Assembly: GCA_019459085.1 (NCBI GenBank)
Contig: JAIBEW010000027.1
Coordinates: forward strand, 146,615-210,614
Direction: 5' to 3'
DNA: 64,000 bases
DNA from: Kaistella sp.
Lineage (GTDB): Bacteria > Bacteroidota > Bacteroidia > Flavobacteriales > Weeksellaceae
In this document: in pieces, positions 26,697-37,419 of the stretch
How the letters are laid out: each line of letters begins with the position of its first letter
Numbering within the stretch: the stretch's first letter is position 1
Notes under the pieces: model-generated
The model's database searches: none
Told to the model about the DNA's origin: nothing
Seen by the model: the letters and a program-made list of their open reading frames with translations, nothing else
Program-made: the position numbers and the translations under genes

Positions 26697-27194
26697 TTAA
26701 ATTCCAACCACTGTGCTCCGTCTTTCCAGCAATACCACATCGCGCCAGATTCCTTTCATCTGTGCGAATTTTTCACGGTTCCCGACCACACGGAAACCAA
26801 GTTTTTTATGTACCGCAATACTCGGCTGATTTTCCGGAAAAATTCCTGCTTGCAGGGTCCAGAATCCATGTTCTTCGCTGGCCAAGATCAATTTCTGAAG
26901 CAGCATTGAACCCAGGCCTTTTCCCTGCGCCGAATCGGCCAAATAAATGCTTACTTCTGCAACGCCTTTGAAGCACTCCCGTTTACTGACGGGCTGCAGA
27001 GCGGCCCAACCTACAATTTCCTCATCTTCAGTCTCAAGTACAAAGCGGCAGATATTGAAAAATTTCTGATCCCAGGATTCCCAACTCGGTGCATCTTTAT
27101 CGAAGGTGGCATTCCCACCGGCAATTCCCTGTTCAAAGATTTCAATGACTTTTTCGCCGTCGGCCGGAAGCATTTCACGGATTTCGTAATTCAT
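26697..27194 (-). CDS. GNAT N-acetyltransferase (phosphinothricin acetyltransferase-like)
   Basis: A 165-residue GNAT enzyme. The N-terminal IREMLPADGEKVIEIFEQGI and GNATFDKDAPSWESWD match the PAT/BAR-type subgroup. The acetyl-CoA loop is SIYLADSAQGKGLGSMLL (R/QxxGxG/A form, about residues 85-103), followed by NQPSIAVHKKLGF. These enzymes acetylate small amines such as phosphinothricin or methionine sulfoximine; the native substrate here is unknown. It lies just downstream of uvrA on the opposite side of a short gap, on the same strand. Confidence 0.88.
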   Translation of the reverse strand: MNYEIREMLPADGEKVIEIFEQGIAGGNATFDKDAPSWESWDQKFFNICRFVLETEDEEIVGWAALQPVSKRECFKGVAEVSIYLADSAQGKGLGSMLLQKLILASEEHGFWTLQAGIFPENQPSIAVHKKLGFRVVGNREKFAQMKGIWRDVVLLERRSTVVGI

Positions 27195-27228
27195 TTTTGG
27201 TGATATTTATATGACATGTTCCTGAAAA

Positions 27229-30063
27229 CTATACTTCCAGTTCTCTTTTCAGATATTTTGCAGTCAGCGATTTTTTTGATCTCGCAACTTCTTCCGGAGT
27301 TCCTTTTGCGATGATTTCCCCACCCTTGTTCCCGCCTTCCATACCGACATCAATAATATGATCTGCCAGTTTGATGACGTCGAGATTATGTTCAATAATA
27401 ATGAAAGAATTTCCCAAATCAACGAGTTTGTTGATGGCATCCATTAAAATCTTGACATCCTCAAAGTGCAATCCCGTCGTGGGCTCATCCAGAATATACA
27501 AAGTATTTCCGGTTTGTCTTTTTGCCAATTCCGAAGCCAGTTTTATGCGCTGCGCCTCGCCGCCCGAAAGCGTTGTAGACTGCTGCCCCATTGTTATGTA
27601 ACCTAAACCGACATCCTGAAGGGTTTTTACTTTCGCAAAAATCTTCGGAATCGGCTGGAAAAATTCCGTAGCTTCATCAATCGTCATTTCCAGAACATCA
27701 GAAATTGATTTTCCTTTATAACGCACTTCCAGGGTTTCGCGGTTGAAACGTTTCCCGTTGCAGGTTTCGCAGTGTACATAAACATCAGGAAGGAAATTCA
27801 TTTCAATCACTTTCAAACCACCTCCCTGACAGGTTTCGCATCTGCCGCCTTTAACATTGAAAGAAAATCTTCCGGCTTTGTAACCACGGATTTTTGATTC
27901 AGGAAGTTCGGCGAATAGATTCCGGATGTCAGTAAACATTCCCGTGTAAGTCGCAGGATTGGAACGTGGAGTTCTGCCGATTGGAGTCTGATCTACATCC
28001 ACAATTTTGTCGATATTATCGATTCCCTCAATTTTTTTATACGGTAATGGATCCTGAACGCTTCGGTAAAAATGACGGTTCAGAATCGGGTATAACGTAC
28101 CGTTGATGAGCGAAGATTTTCCGCTTCCCGAAATTCCGGTTACGACCACAAGTTTCCCAAGCGGGATTTCAACATTTACATTTTTGAGGTTATTACCGGT
28201 AGCGCCTTTCAGTAAAATAGATTTTCCGTTGCCTTCGCGTCTTTTTTCCGGGATTTCGATTCTTCTTTTGCCCGTCATATAATCTGCGGTTACCGTATCC
28301 GCTTTCAAAAGGTCTTCCGGTTTACCCTGCCAAAGGATTTCGCCACCGAATTTTCCGGCCCGCGGCCCGATATCGATCACTTCATCGGCTTCCAGAATCA
28401 TGTCTTTATCGTGTTCAACCACAATAACAGAATTCCCGATGTCGCGCAAATTTTTCAACGATTTTATAAGTCTTTCGTTGTCTCTTTGATGCAGCCCGAT
28501 GGATGGCTCATCTAAAATATACAGCACATTCACGAGTTGCGATCCGATCTGAGTCGCCAGACGGATCCGCTGAGATTCACCCCCTGAAAGGGTGCGCGAA
28601 CTTCTGCTTAAACTCAGGTAATCGAGGCCGACATCAAGCAGGAACTGAAGTCGTGTCTTGATTTCCTTCAGGATTTCGTGAGCGATAATTTTGTTTTTTT
28701 CGCTGAATGTATCTTCCACATCATTCAGCCAGTCCATTAGATCCAGCAACGGCAATGCATTGATTTCCGCAATATTTTTACCGTCGATTTTGAAACTTAA
28801 ACTTGAGGACTGCAGCCGCGTTCCTTTACATTCGGGGCAGGTTTCTTCGGTCGTAAAATGTCTTTCGAGCAGAATAGCGTCGTAACTCTCTTTATCGTCG
28901 ATCATTTCATTGATAATCGGCACCAATCCATCGAAGTTGACTTTGATTTTCTTCGTAATACCGGCGTACTTTAAATCTTTATTGAATTCTTTATGACAGC
29001 CGTTGTAAATATAATCGAGTGCTTCAGCGGGGATTTCCTTAAAAGCAGTGGTCAGTCCGAGGCCAAAAATCTCCAGAATATTCTTGATCTGGCCCAAAAT
29101 CCATTTGTTGGATTTAATGTCTTCCAAAGGCAGTAAACCGCCCTGGTTAATGGAAAGTTTAGGATTCTCGACAAAGTAATCGGTATTCACTTTTTTGATG
29201 GTTCCGAGACCTTTACAGTGCGGGCAGCTTCCTTTCGGTGAATTGAAGGAAAAAGTGTTCGGTTCAGGCAAAGCGAGGGAATGACCGCTTTCGGCATCCA
29301 TGAGATTTTTAGAAAAATATTCAATACTGTCGCTTCCCAGTTTCTGGATTCCAACCGTTCCCTCGCCCATCTGCATGGCGGTGTGGAGCGATTTTTCCAT
29401 CCGGGTTTCCGAGGCGTTTTCACCAATAATCCAGCGGTCGATTACGATATCGATATCATGGGTTTTGTAGCGGTCGAGTTTCAGGTCGTATTCAATATCC
29501 TGCAGTTCACCGTCGATTCTCGCCTGACCGTAGCCTTTTTTGGCCATCTGAATAAAAAGTTCGTGGTAATGGCCTTTCCGTGAACGGATAACAGGAGCCA
29601 TCAGCATGACTTTTTCGCCTCTGTAATTTTCTTTGATCACGTTGATGATCTGATCTTCAGTATAACTGACGAGTTTTTTTCCGGAACTGAATGAATATGC
29701 ATCAGAAACCCGCGCAAATAGCAAACGAAGGTAATCATACAGCTCAGTCACCGTACCTACCGTGGAACGCGGATTTTTGTTGGTGGTTTTCTGTTCGATG
29801 GCGATAACGGGAGAAAGTCCGTCGATTTTATCGACATCCGGCCTTTCGAGTCCGCCTAAAAACTGTCTTGCATAAGCCGAAAAAGTTTCAATGTACCTTC
29901 TTTGCCCTTCCGCAAAAATGGTATCGAAAGCGAGGGAAGATTTTCCGCTGCCCGACAGTCCGGTGATGACCACCAGCTCATTTCGGGGGATTTTTACGTT
30001 AATATTCTTAAGGTTATGCTCTCGCGCGCCGTAAATTTCTATATATTCTTTGTCGTTGTTCAT
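27229..30063 (-). CDS. uvrA: Excinuclease ABC subunit A
   Basis: UvrA is the damage-recognition ATPase of nucleotide excision repair. It has 944 residues and two ABC modules. Walker A motifs are [12 protein letters not shown] (about 34) and [12 protein letters not shown] (about 640). Signature motifs are [12 protein letters not shown] and [12 protein letters not shown]. Zinc-binding Cys pairs occur as CPHCKG, CPECKG, CETCQG and CETCNG. The C-terminus ends ...YLKRELEV. UvrB and UvrC are not in the window. A TAATTTTG box lies upstream at 30098-30105. Confidence 0.97.
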   Translation of the reverse strand: MNNDKEYIEIYGAREHNLKNINVKIPRNELVVITGLSGSGKSSLAFDTIFAEGQRRYIETFSAYARQFLGGLERPDVDKIDGLSPVIAIEQKTTNKNPRSTVGTVTELYDYLRLLFARVSDAYSFSSGKKLVSYTEDQIINVIKENYRGEKVMLMAPVIRSRKGHYHELFIQMAKKGYGQARIDGELQDIEYDLKLDRYKTHDIDIVIDRWIIGENASETRMEKSLHTAMQMGEGTVGIQKLGSDSIEYFSKNLMDAESGHSLALPEPNTFSFNSPKGSCPHCKGLGTIKKVNTDYFVENPKLSINQGGLLPLEDIKSNKWILGQIKNILEIFGLGLTTAFKEIPAEALDYIYNGCHKEFNKDLKYAGITKKIKVNFDGLVPIINEMIDDKESYDAILLERHFTTEETCPECKGTRLQSSSLSFKIDGKNIAEINALPLLDLMDWLNDVEDTFSEKNKIIAHEILKEIKTRLQFLLDVGLDYLSLSRSSRTLSGGESQRIRLATQIGSQLVNVLYILDEPSIGLHQRDNERLIKSLKNLRDIGNSVIVVEHDKDMILEADEVIDIGPRAGKFGGEILWQGKPEDLLKADTVTADYMTGKRRIEIPEKRREGNGKSILLKGATGNNLKNVNVEIPLGKLVVVTGISGSGKSSLINGTLYPILNRHFYRSVQDPLPYKKIEGIDNIDKIVDVDQTPIGRTPRSNPATYTGMFTDIRNLFAELPESKIRGYKAGRFSFNVKGGRCETCQGGGLKVIEMNFLPDVYVHCETCNGKRFNRETLEVRYKGKSISDVLEMTIDEATEFFQPIPKIFAKVKTLQDVGLGYITMGQQSTTLSGGEAQRIKLASELAKRQTGNTLYILDEPTTGLHFEDVKILMDAINKLVDLGNSFIIIEHNLDVIKLADHIIDVGMEGGNKGGEIIAKGTPEEVARSKKSLTAKYLKRELEV

Positions 30064-30194
30064 TTTAATTTTCCTGAAATCAGTTTTCAGAATTTTGCAA
30101 AATTACGCAAATTTTTTACTCAAACGTGAAGCGTATCAGGATTAACTTCAGTGAAGTTTGACAACTGATGTGCGTATTATTCAAACAAAAAAAA

Positions 30195-30209
30195 GCCTCA
30201 ATCTGAGGC
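30195..30209 (-). terminator. Terminator of glutathione peroxidase gene
   Basis: GCCTCA / TGAGGC stem with a 3-nt loop. On the minus strand it is followed by a run of eight T. Confidence 0.85.
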
Positions 30210-30215
30210 CTTTTT

Positions 30216-30791
30216 CTATTTTAAATATTTGGTGATGGATTCGCTCGTAGGTTTCGTTGTGCTGACAAATGAATCGATGAGGCGGCCGTTTTCATCAAGA
30301 AGGAATTTGGTGAAATTCCACATGATCGAAGTGTTTTTAACGCCGTTCTGTTCTTTTTCTGTCAGAAATTTAAAAATCGGCGCGGTATCATCTCCTTTAA
30401 CAGAGACTTTCGCTGCCATCGGAAAAGTAACGCCGAAGTTTTTCTGGCAGAAAGCTCCGATTTCCTCGTTTGTTCCGGGTTCCTGACCGCCAAAATTATT
30501 GGCAGGAAAACCAACGACTACCAATTTATCTTTATATTCTTTTGAAAGCTGCTCCAGATCGGCATACTGCGGCGTGAAGCCACACTCGGAAGCGGTGTTT
30601 ACAATGAGAATTTTTTTGCCTTTGAAATCGGCGAAATTGATCTCTTTGCCATCCAGACCTTCAAATTTGAAACTGTAAATGTTTCTTTCCATAGGATTTT
30701 GGGTTTTTGACTGTGGAACTTCACTTTTTTGATTCGTGCAGCTCTGAAATAAAATTCCGGCTGAAACGAGGAGTATGAATAATTTTTGCAT
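30216..30791 (-). CDS. Lipoprotein-type glutathione peroxidase (thiol peroxidase), Cys form
   Basis: A 191-residue peroxidase with an N-terminal lipoprotein signal (LFILLVSAGILFQSC). The GPx motifs are NTASECGFTPQY with the peroxidatic Cys (not Sec), FPANNFGGQEPG with the catalytic Gln, and IMWNFTKFLLDENG with the catalytic Trp. Bacterial Cys-GPx proteins usually take electrons from thioredoxin rather than glutathione. The lipid anchor places it in the envelope. It has its own terminator and is located just upstream of uvrA on the same strand without being in its operon. Confidence 0.92.
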   Translation of the reverse strand: MQKLFILLVSAGILFQSCTNQKSEVPQSKTQNPMERNIYSFKFEGLDGKEINFADFKGKKILIVNTASECGFTPQYADLEQLSKEYKDKLVVVGFPANNFGGQEPGTNEEIGAFCQKNFGVTFPMAAKVSVKGDDTAPIFKFLTEKEQNGVKNTSIMWNFTKFLLDENGRLIDSFVSTTKPTSESITKYLK

Positions 30792-30841
30792 TTTAATGTT
30801 TTTAAAATAATTGAAAAATGGTGTTTCAGAAGCGCATTTTT

Positions 30842-31705
30842 TTAATGAATATGTTTCTCTGCGTGATAAGAACTTCTGACAAGCGGTGAACTTTCTACAT
30901 GTCTGAAGCCCAAACTTCTGGCAAAATCTCCAAATTCATCAAATTCTTCCGGCGTAATGAATTTCTTTACCGGCAAATGCTTTTTGGTGGGCTGAAGGTA
31001 CTGCCCGATCGTGATCACATCTACATTCGCATTTCTGATATCTTCGATGGTCTGGAAAACTTCATCTCTTTCTTCTCCCAATCCGAGCATCAGTCCTGTT
31101 TTTGTACGGTTTTGCCCAGCTTCTTTCATGTATCTTAATACTTCCAGGCTTCTTTCGTATTTCGCCTGAATTCTCACTTCCCGCGTCAATCGTTTCACTG
31201 TTTCCATATTGTGGGAAATCACTTCCGGCGAAACCTGAATAAGCCGGTCGATGTGTTTCGTTATTCCCTGAAAATCCGGAATCAGCGTTTCCATGGTTGT
31301 TCCCGGAGAAATTCTACGAACGGCATTCACGGTTTCAGCCCAAAGAATCGAGCCCATATCTTTCAGGTCATCCCGGTCAACAGAAGTCAGAACCGCGTGT
31401 TTAATTTTCATTAATTTTATGGAACGGGCCACTTTTTCGGGTTCATCCCAGTTAACATCGAGCGGTTTTCCGGTTTTTACGCCACAAAAACCACAGCTCC
31501 GGGTACAGATGTTCCCCAAAATCATGAACGTTGCCGTTCCTTCACCCCAACATTCGCCCATATTCGGGCAGCTGCCGCTTTGGCAGATCGTGTTGAGTTT
31601 ATATTTATCCACCAAAGTGCGGAGTTCGCGGTAATTTTTCCCAGTAGGAAGTTTCACGCGGATCCATTTCGGTTTTTGGATGGTGGTGTTGGTTAAATTT
31701 TCCAT
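30842..31705 (-). CDS. lipA: Lipoyl synthase
   Basis: LipA is a radical-SAM enzyme that inserts sulfur into octanoyl groups of lipoate-dependent complexes. It is 287 residues from the ATG at 31705; five further codons are open upstream. The auxiliary-cluster cysteines are CQSGSCPNMGECW and the radical-SAM cluster is CTRSCGFC. TVKRLTREVRIQAKY and GQYLQPTKKHLPVKKF are strongly conserved LipA segments. A possible -7 box (TATTTTTG) lies at 31764-31771. No lipB is adjacent. Confidence 0.96.
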   Translation of the reverse strand: MENLTNTTIQKPKWIRVKLPTGKNYRELRTLVDKYKLNTICQSGSCPNMGECWGEGTATFMILGNICTRSCGFCGVKTGKPLDVNWDEPEKVARSIKLMKIKHAVLTSVDRDDLKDMGSILWAETVNAVRRISPGTTMETLIPDFQGITKHIDRLIQVSPEVISHNMETVKRLTREVRIQAKYERSLEVLRYMKEAGQNRTKTGLMLGLGEERDEVFQTIEDIRNANVDVITIGQYLQPTKKHLPVKKFITPEEFDEFGDFARSLGFRHVESSPLVRSSYHAEKHIH

Positions 31706-31763
31706 TTTATTAAAAAGCAAGGTCTGAGTTAAAATTTCTTCAAAAATTCAAGAAATTCAACCT

Positions 31764-31771
31764 CAAAAATA
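31764..31771 (-). promoter_or_regulatory. -7 box (TATTTTTG) upstream of lipA
   Basis: A perfect TAnnTTTG on the minus strand, about 58 nt before the lipA ATG. No TTG at the -33 spacing. Confidence 0.4.
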
Positions 31772-31847
31772 CGAATAAGATTGTTAGTGACCATAACGGT
31801 TATTTAGTTTTTAAAAAACCTGAAGATCGATAAAATGAATTGAGCGT

Positions 31848-32405
31848 TTACTCATCAAAATCATTGTGCTTAAGCAGCTCTGCAAGTACTTTTTTGGCGC
31901 GCATGATCCTCACTTTCGTGTTGGCAACGGAAATATGCAGTTCTTCGGCAATTTCTTTGATGCTTTTTTCCTCGAAAAAGCGCAGACGCAGGATATCCTG
32001 ATAATTGGTGTCGAGACTTTCGATAACGGTGATGATCTGCTTCTGGTCTTCTTCTGAAATCAAAAGTTCTTCAGGAGAGCGGGCAAACTGATTTTTAAAA
32101 TTGTCAAAGTTATCGGTTGAATCTTCATTCTGCCGGGATTTTTTCCGCCAGTAATCGATGACGGAATTCTGTGCAATCGTCAAAATCCAGGTTTTAAACT
32201 GAAAATTAGGATCGAAAAGGTCAAGTTTTGCAAGGACTTTCGAAAACACCGAAACGGTAATTTCATCGGCTGCATTTTCATCCTGAACTTTTTTCAGCAC
32301 AAAGCTGAACACCTCTACCCAAAAGGAATTGATGAGCTTGGTCTGGGCTTTCTGGTCCTTGTTTTTAGCCAGATCAATGAGCAGTAAAATGTCCTCTTTA
32401 TTCAT
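31848..32405 (-). CDS. ECF-type RNA polymerase sigma factor
   Basis: A 185-residue sigma-70 family member of the extracytoplasmic-function class. Region 2 spans about residues 30-95 (VFSKVLAKLDLFDPNFQFKTWILTIAQNSVIDYWRKK), and region 4 spans about 125-180 (LDTNYQDILRLRFFEEKSIKEIAEELHISVANTKVRIMRA). No anti-sigma gene is adjacent, so its signal is unknown. A TACCTTTG -7 box ends only 8 nt before the ATG, giving a very short leader. It lies between lipA and atpC, apparently monocistronic. Confidence 0.93.
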   Translation of the reverse strand: MNKEDILLLIDLAKNKDQKAQTKLINSFWVEVFSFVLKKVQDENAADEITVSVFSKVLAKLDLFDPNFQFKTWILTIAQNSVIDYWRKKSRQNEDSTDNFDNFKNQFARSPEELLISEEDQKQIITVIESLDTNYQDILRLRFFEEKSIKEIAEELHISVANTKVRIMRAKKVLAELLKHNDFDE

Positions 32406-32413
32406 TCAGAAAG

Positions 32414-32421
32414 CAAAGGTA
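32414..32421 (-). promoter_or_regulatory. -7 box (TACCTTTG) of ECF sigma gene
   Basis: A perfect TAnnTTTG on the minus strand, 8 nt before the ATG at 32405. It predicts a leader of only a few bases. Confidence 0.5.
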
Positions 32422-32463
32422 AGTTTTTTGAAAGAGATTAAAATTGCGGGCGAATTTGTAATG

Positions 32464-32498
32464 AAAAATCCTGCCTTTTATGCAAAGACAGGATTTTT
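32464..32498 (-). terminator. Terminator of the atpDC operon
   Basis: AAAAATCCTG / CAGGATTTTT stem with an inner CTTT/AAAG pairing, just downstream of atpC. Confidence 0.8.
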
Positions 32499-32514
32499 AT
32501 GATGTTAAAAGTCT

Positions 32515-32796
32515 TTATTCTGCGAGAATAATTCCTTTATTGTTATTGAATTCAATCACTCCGCTTTTCACGGCGAAAGAAAATACGCTTTCTTTTTCGT
32601 TTTCTTTCGTGAAATGTTTTGCATAGTTCTCTCCAATCTCATTTGTAAAAACTCTTACGTTTCCACCAATCAGCGAAGCCACTATTGCGGCGTGGTCTTT
32701 CATGATATGGAAATCACCGTTTTTTCCGGGAAGCAGTACTGATTTTACTTCACCTTCAAAAACCACAAATTCCGGAGTTAAAATTTTTATATTCAT
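32515..32796 (-). CDS. atpC: F1Fo ATP synthase epsilon subunit
   Basis: The epsilon subunit joins F1 to the c-ring and modulates ATP hydrolysis. The product is 93 residues from the ATG at 32796. It has the N-terminal beta-sandwich only (NIKILTPEFVVFEGEVKSVLLPGKNGDFHIMKDHAAIVASL), while the C-terminal helical hairpin of longer epsilon proteins is missing. Such short forms are usual in Bacteroidota. It follows atpD after 77 bp and is clearly in the same operon. The other ATP synthase genes are not in this window. Confidence 0.93.
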   Translation of the reverse strand: MNIKILTPEFVVFEGEVKSVLLPGKNGDFHIMKDHAAIVASLIGGNVRVFTNEIGENYAKHFTKENEKESVFSFAVKSGVIEFNNNKGIILAE

Positions 32797-32873
32797 TTTT
32801 TTAGATTTAAAGATGTCCGATTTCAAATTTCAGACATTCAAGTCCTGTCTGAACTCTTCTACCTTGTGTCTAA

Positions 32874-34433
<1,560 letters not shown>

Positions 34434-34483
34434 TTGCTTAAAAAGAAGATTTTTATCATATTTGCACCACAAAATTTCTTCTC

Positions 34484-35404
34484 TTGAAAATCATCCAGAA
34501 TTTCACCGATTACCACGAAAAAACACCTTTGGCATTATCCATCGGAATGTTCGACGGCGTTCATCTTGGGCATCAGAGTATCATCCGGAAGCTGAATGCC
34601 ATTTCGGAAAAGAAAAATCTGGAATCCGCGGTACTCACCTTCTGGCCGCACCCGAGAACGATTTTCAATCCGAATGATGATCTGAAATTGCTCAACACGC
34701 TGGACGAAAAAACCTATCTGCTCCAAAAAAACGGCATCCGTCACTTATTCTTAAAGGAATTTGATGAAGCTTTCAGAAACCTGAACGGTGAAGAATTTGT
34801 ACGACAGATTCTGGTAAAAAAACTGAATGTGAAACATCTTATTGTTGGTTACGACCACACTTTCGGGAAAAACAAGAGCGGTGATTTCAGTTTATTACAA
34901 AAAATGTCGTCAGAATATGGTTTTGACGTGGAACAGGTTGAAGCAGTGGATTTTCAGGATAAACACATCAGTTCCACCCAAATCAGGAATGCTTTGGCAG
35001 TTGGAATTGTTAAAGAAGCCAACGAAATGCTGGGCTATATTTATTCGGTGTCCGGAAGGGTGATTGACGGAAAAAAAATCGGCAGAACCATTGGCTATCC
35101 AACCGCCAATATTACCCCGGATCCGCTGAAGCTTTTGCCGAAAAAAGGCGCTTATATTGTAGAGGTTTTTGTAAAAAACCGGAAATACAAAGGCATGCTG
35201 AGCATCGGGACAAATCCCACTGTAGACGGAGATTCACTTTCTACAGAAGTTTATATTCTGGATTTTAATGATGACATTTACGGAGAGGAAATATCTGTGA
35301 ACTTCAGGGATTTCCTTCACGACGAAATCAAATTCGAAAGTCTTGAAAAGCTCATTGAAAGACTGAACGAGGATAAAAGTCTTACAGAAAATTATTCTTT
35401 CTGA
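34484..35404 (+). CDS. ribF: Bifunctional riboflavin kinase / FAD synthetase (TTG start)
   Basis: RibF makes FMN and then FAD from riboflavin. It has 306 residues. The N-terminal nucleotidyltransferase domain has LSIGMFDGVHLGHQSII and VGYDHTFGKNKSGD, followed by ISSTQIRNAL. The flavokinase domain has GRTIGYPTANI and GMLSIGTNPT. Initiation is at a TTG codon; no ATG fits the conserved N-terminus. The last 13 bp overlap the end of the opposing TetR gene. A decayed copy of its final 108 bp is found at 37325-37419, see findings. Confidence 0.95.
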   Translation: MKIIQNFTDYHEKTPLALSIGMFDGVHLGHQSIIRKLNAISEKKNLESAVLTFWPHPRTIFNPNDDLKLLNTLDEKTYLLQKNGIRHLFLKEFDEAFRNLNGEEFVRQILVKKLNVKHLIVGYDHTFGKNKSGDFSLLQKMSSEYGFDVEQVEAVDFQDKHISSTQIRNALAVGIVKEANEMLGYIYSVSGRVIDGKKIGRTIGYPTANITPDPLKLLPKKGAYIVEVFVKNRKYKGMLSIGTNPTVDGDSLSTEVYILDFNDDIYGEEISVNFRDFLHDEIKFESLEKLIERLNEDKSLTENYSF

Positions 35405-36072
35405 TTCAACGCTGCGAACAGAAGGTTTTCCAGGAAATTAAGAACATATTTTTGATCTTCTTTTTTAGTACTGTCTGTTAAATTTGGCAGATGAATTTTA
35501 AAAAACTGCTGATCGTGAGCCGTTTCAATTACTGTACTTGCCAGTGATTTGGGAAATTTATAATGAGGGGCGTATTCCAAAATAATTTTGGCCACGTAAC
35601 CACACAGATCTTTATATGGCTTAAAAACCTTTTCTCTGTTAATTTGGTCTACATCCTTTACCAAATACACTTTGCTGCTTTCACTCACAACAATGGCATA
35701 CAATTTATTAAGGTCATAAACATTTGGGGCAGTCTCTTCGCGATAGTTATCGGTGATTAATTTCAATATCATTTTAATTTTTTCCTCCGGTTCGGCAATA
35801 CCGGTCAGATAAATCTGTGACAGATAGTATACATAATTCCAATACCAATTCAGGATATACAGAAGCATTTTGTGCTTGTTTGAAAAATATCTGTAAACGG
35901 TAGCTTCTGTAGAATTAATGCGCTCTGAAAGTTTTTTGAATGTAAAATTTTCATAGCCTATTTCGTACAGGAGTTCAATAGAATTCGTAATGATAGATTT
36001 CCCTATTTCAGAGGTTTCCGGATCTTTTAAAAAAAGGGATTCATTCACCTTAAAACTTATCTGCACTTCCAT
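35392..36072 (-). CDS. TetR/AcrR-family transcriptional regulator
   Basis: A 226-residue regulator. The N-terminal helix-turn-helix is KSIITNSIELLYEIGYENFTFKKLSERINSTEATVYRYFSNKHKML (about residues 25-70), followed by an all-helical ligand domain. The signal is unknown. It is divergently transcribed from the terC-family gene across 150 bp that hold a perfect 7-1-7 palindrome (36159-36173), so it probably controls that transporter and itself. Its 3' end runs 13 bp into ribF. The module sits between ribF and a ribF 3'-end remnant, suggesting acquisition as a unit. Confidence 0.9.
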   Translation of the reverse strand: MEVQISFKVNESLFLKDPETSEIGKSIITNSIELLYEIGYENFTFKKLSERINSTEATVYRYFSNKHKMLLYILNWYWNYVYYLSQIYLTGIAEPEEKIKMILKLITDNYREETAPNVYDLNKLYAIVVSESSKVYLVKDVDQINREKVFKPYKDLCGYVAKIILEYAPHYKFPKSLASTVIETAHDQQFFKIHLPNLTDSTKKEDQKYVLNFLENLLFAALNQKE

Positions 36073-36158
36073 AAAATTAAATTAATAGCGCATAAATATA
36101 GTAAATCTATTTAAATATTGGATTCAGAATTAATTTTTATAGGTTAATACATATAAAT

Positions 36159-36173
36159 AATAGTATTACTATT
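36159..36173. promoter_or_regulatory. Candidate TetR operator (AATAGTA-T-TACTATT)
   Basis: A perfect 15-bp palindrome with one central base, in the divergent TetR/TerC intergenic region and 51 bp before the TerC ATG. Its size and position fit a TetR-family operator. Confidence 0.5.
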
Positions 36174-36223
36174 GTTTGGCGTAGTATTTGATTCAGTGTA
36201 AACATTAATTCAAAATAACGACA

Positions 36224-37231
36224 ATGATCCTTTTCCCATTTAGCGAATATTGGTGGTTTTATGTAGGATTTACCGCATTCATACTCTTGGTTCTTGCTTT
36301 AGATTTAGGAGTATTTCACAAAAAATCGCACGAAGTCAGTTTTAAAGAGGCATCTGTCTGGACAAGCGTTTGGATAAGTTTGGCGCTGATCTTCAACTTT
36401 CTGTTTTATTTGTATGCACGCTACCGGTTTTCAACCGACGAACAGTATCTATCAATTCCGGGTTTCGATCCCGATGCGCAGGCAAAAACTTCTGCATTTG
36501 AATTCTTAACCGGTTTCGTAGTAGAAAAGTCGCTTGCTATAGATAATATATTTGTGTTTGCAGTGGTTTTTGCTTATTTCGGAATTCCCAAAATTTATCA
36601 GCATCGGGTGCTTTTTTGGGGAATTCTGGGTGCTTTGGTGTTTCGGATGATTTTTATTGCATTGGGCTCTGTTTTATTGCAGTATGAATGGATTGTAATC
36701 TTCTTTGGTGTATTACTTCTATTTACCGGAATCAAAATGTTTTTTGCCGGAACAGGGAGTCAAAATCTCGAAAATAACTTCGTTATAAAATTACTGAAAA
36801 AAGTGTTCAGGGTTCATCCTACGATCGAAGGCGATAAATTCTTCATAAAAAAAGAGGGTCTTACGTATGTAACGCCTTTATTTTTAGCACTCATTTTTCT
36901 TGAATTAAGCGATATTATTTTTGCGGTAGATTCGGTACCAGCAATTTTTGCATTAACTAAGGAGCCACTGATCGTTTTCACGTCAAATGTTTTTGCAATT
37001 TTAGGCCTGCGGTCAATGTACTTTATGCTGTCGGGAGTAATGGACAAATTCAGATTTATCAAATACGGACTTGCTTCGGTATTAATATTCGTCGGCCTCA
37101 AAATGGTATGGCTCAATGAGGCGTTTGGCGGAAAATTCCCTATTCTCTGGTCACTCGGAATTATAATTGGAATAATCAGTCTATCAGTTATTGCTTCCAT
37201 TCTGTTTAAGAAGAAAGATGATATTTCCTGA
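36224..37231 (+). CDS. TerC-family membrane protein (Alx/MeeY-like)
   Basis: A 335-residue integral-membrane protein with about nine helices. TerC signatures are ALDLGVFHKKSHEVSFKEA (about 27-45), FLTGFVVEKSLAIDNIFVFAVVF with the conserved acidic residues (about 98-120), and LELSDIIFAVDSVPAIFALT (about 227-246). Family members include the manganese exporters Alx/MeeY and the tellurium-resistance protein TerC. No other ter genes are present, so a metal-export role is more likely than a tellurite operon. It is probably controlled by the divergent TetR gene. Confidence 0.92.
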   Translation: MILFPFSEYWWFYVGFTAFILLVLALDLGVFHKKSHEVSFKEASVWTSVWISLALIFNFLFYLYARYRFSTDEQYLSIPGFDPDAQAKTSAFEFLTGFVVEKSLAIDNIFVFAVVFAYFGIPKIYQHRVLFWGILGALVFRMIFIALGSVLLQYEWIVIFFGVLLLFTGIKMFFAGTGSQNLENNFVIKLLKKVFRVHPTIEGDKFFIKKEGLTYVTPLFLALIFLELSDIIFAVDSVPAIFALTKEPLIVFTSNVFAILGLRSMYFMLSGVMDKFRFIKYGLASVLIFVGLKMVWLNEAFGGKFPILWSLGIIIGIISLSVIASILFKKKDDIS

Positions 37232-37324
37232 AGTGTATTTGAATAACAGCCGACGCATCGAATACGAGCGAAGTATTCTCTATTGAAGGCCGACGAAATG
37301 AATATTTAGGGTGAAGGGATTTTG

Positions 37325-37419
37325 GTGAACTTCCGGGATTTTCTTCCGGGAGAAATTAATTTGAAACTCTTGAAAAACTGGATGAGGATAAAAGACTCAC
37401 AGAAAATTTCATTTTTTAA
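37325..37419 (+). pseudogene. Decayed duplicate of the ribF 3' end
   Basis: The sequence GTGAACTTCCGGGATTTTCT aligns with GTGAACTTCAGGGATTTCCT of ribF (from 35297), and the match continues to the stop codon. By eye about three quarters of aligned bases agree, with one 1-nt deletion (near 37364) and one in-frame 12-nt deletion. Read across the shift it encodes VNFRDFLPGEI... then LEKLDEDKRLTENFIF, against VNFRDFLHDEI... and EDKSLTENYSF in RibF. Weaker similarity may extend upstream to about 37292. Its TAA overlaps the 3' end of the YjbR gene, where an intact ribF would once have ended. Confidence 0.85.

Noticed and set aside
34535..34744. Small frames antisense and +1 to ribF
   Set aside because: They overlap conserved RibF motifs and show no homology.
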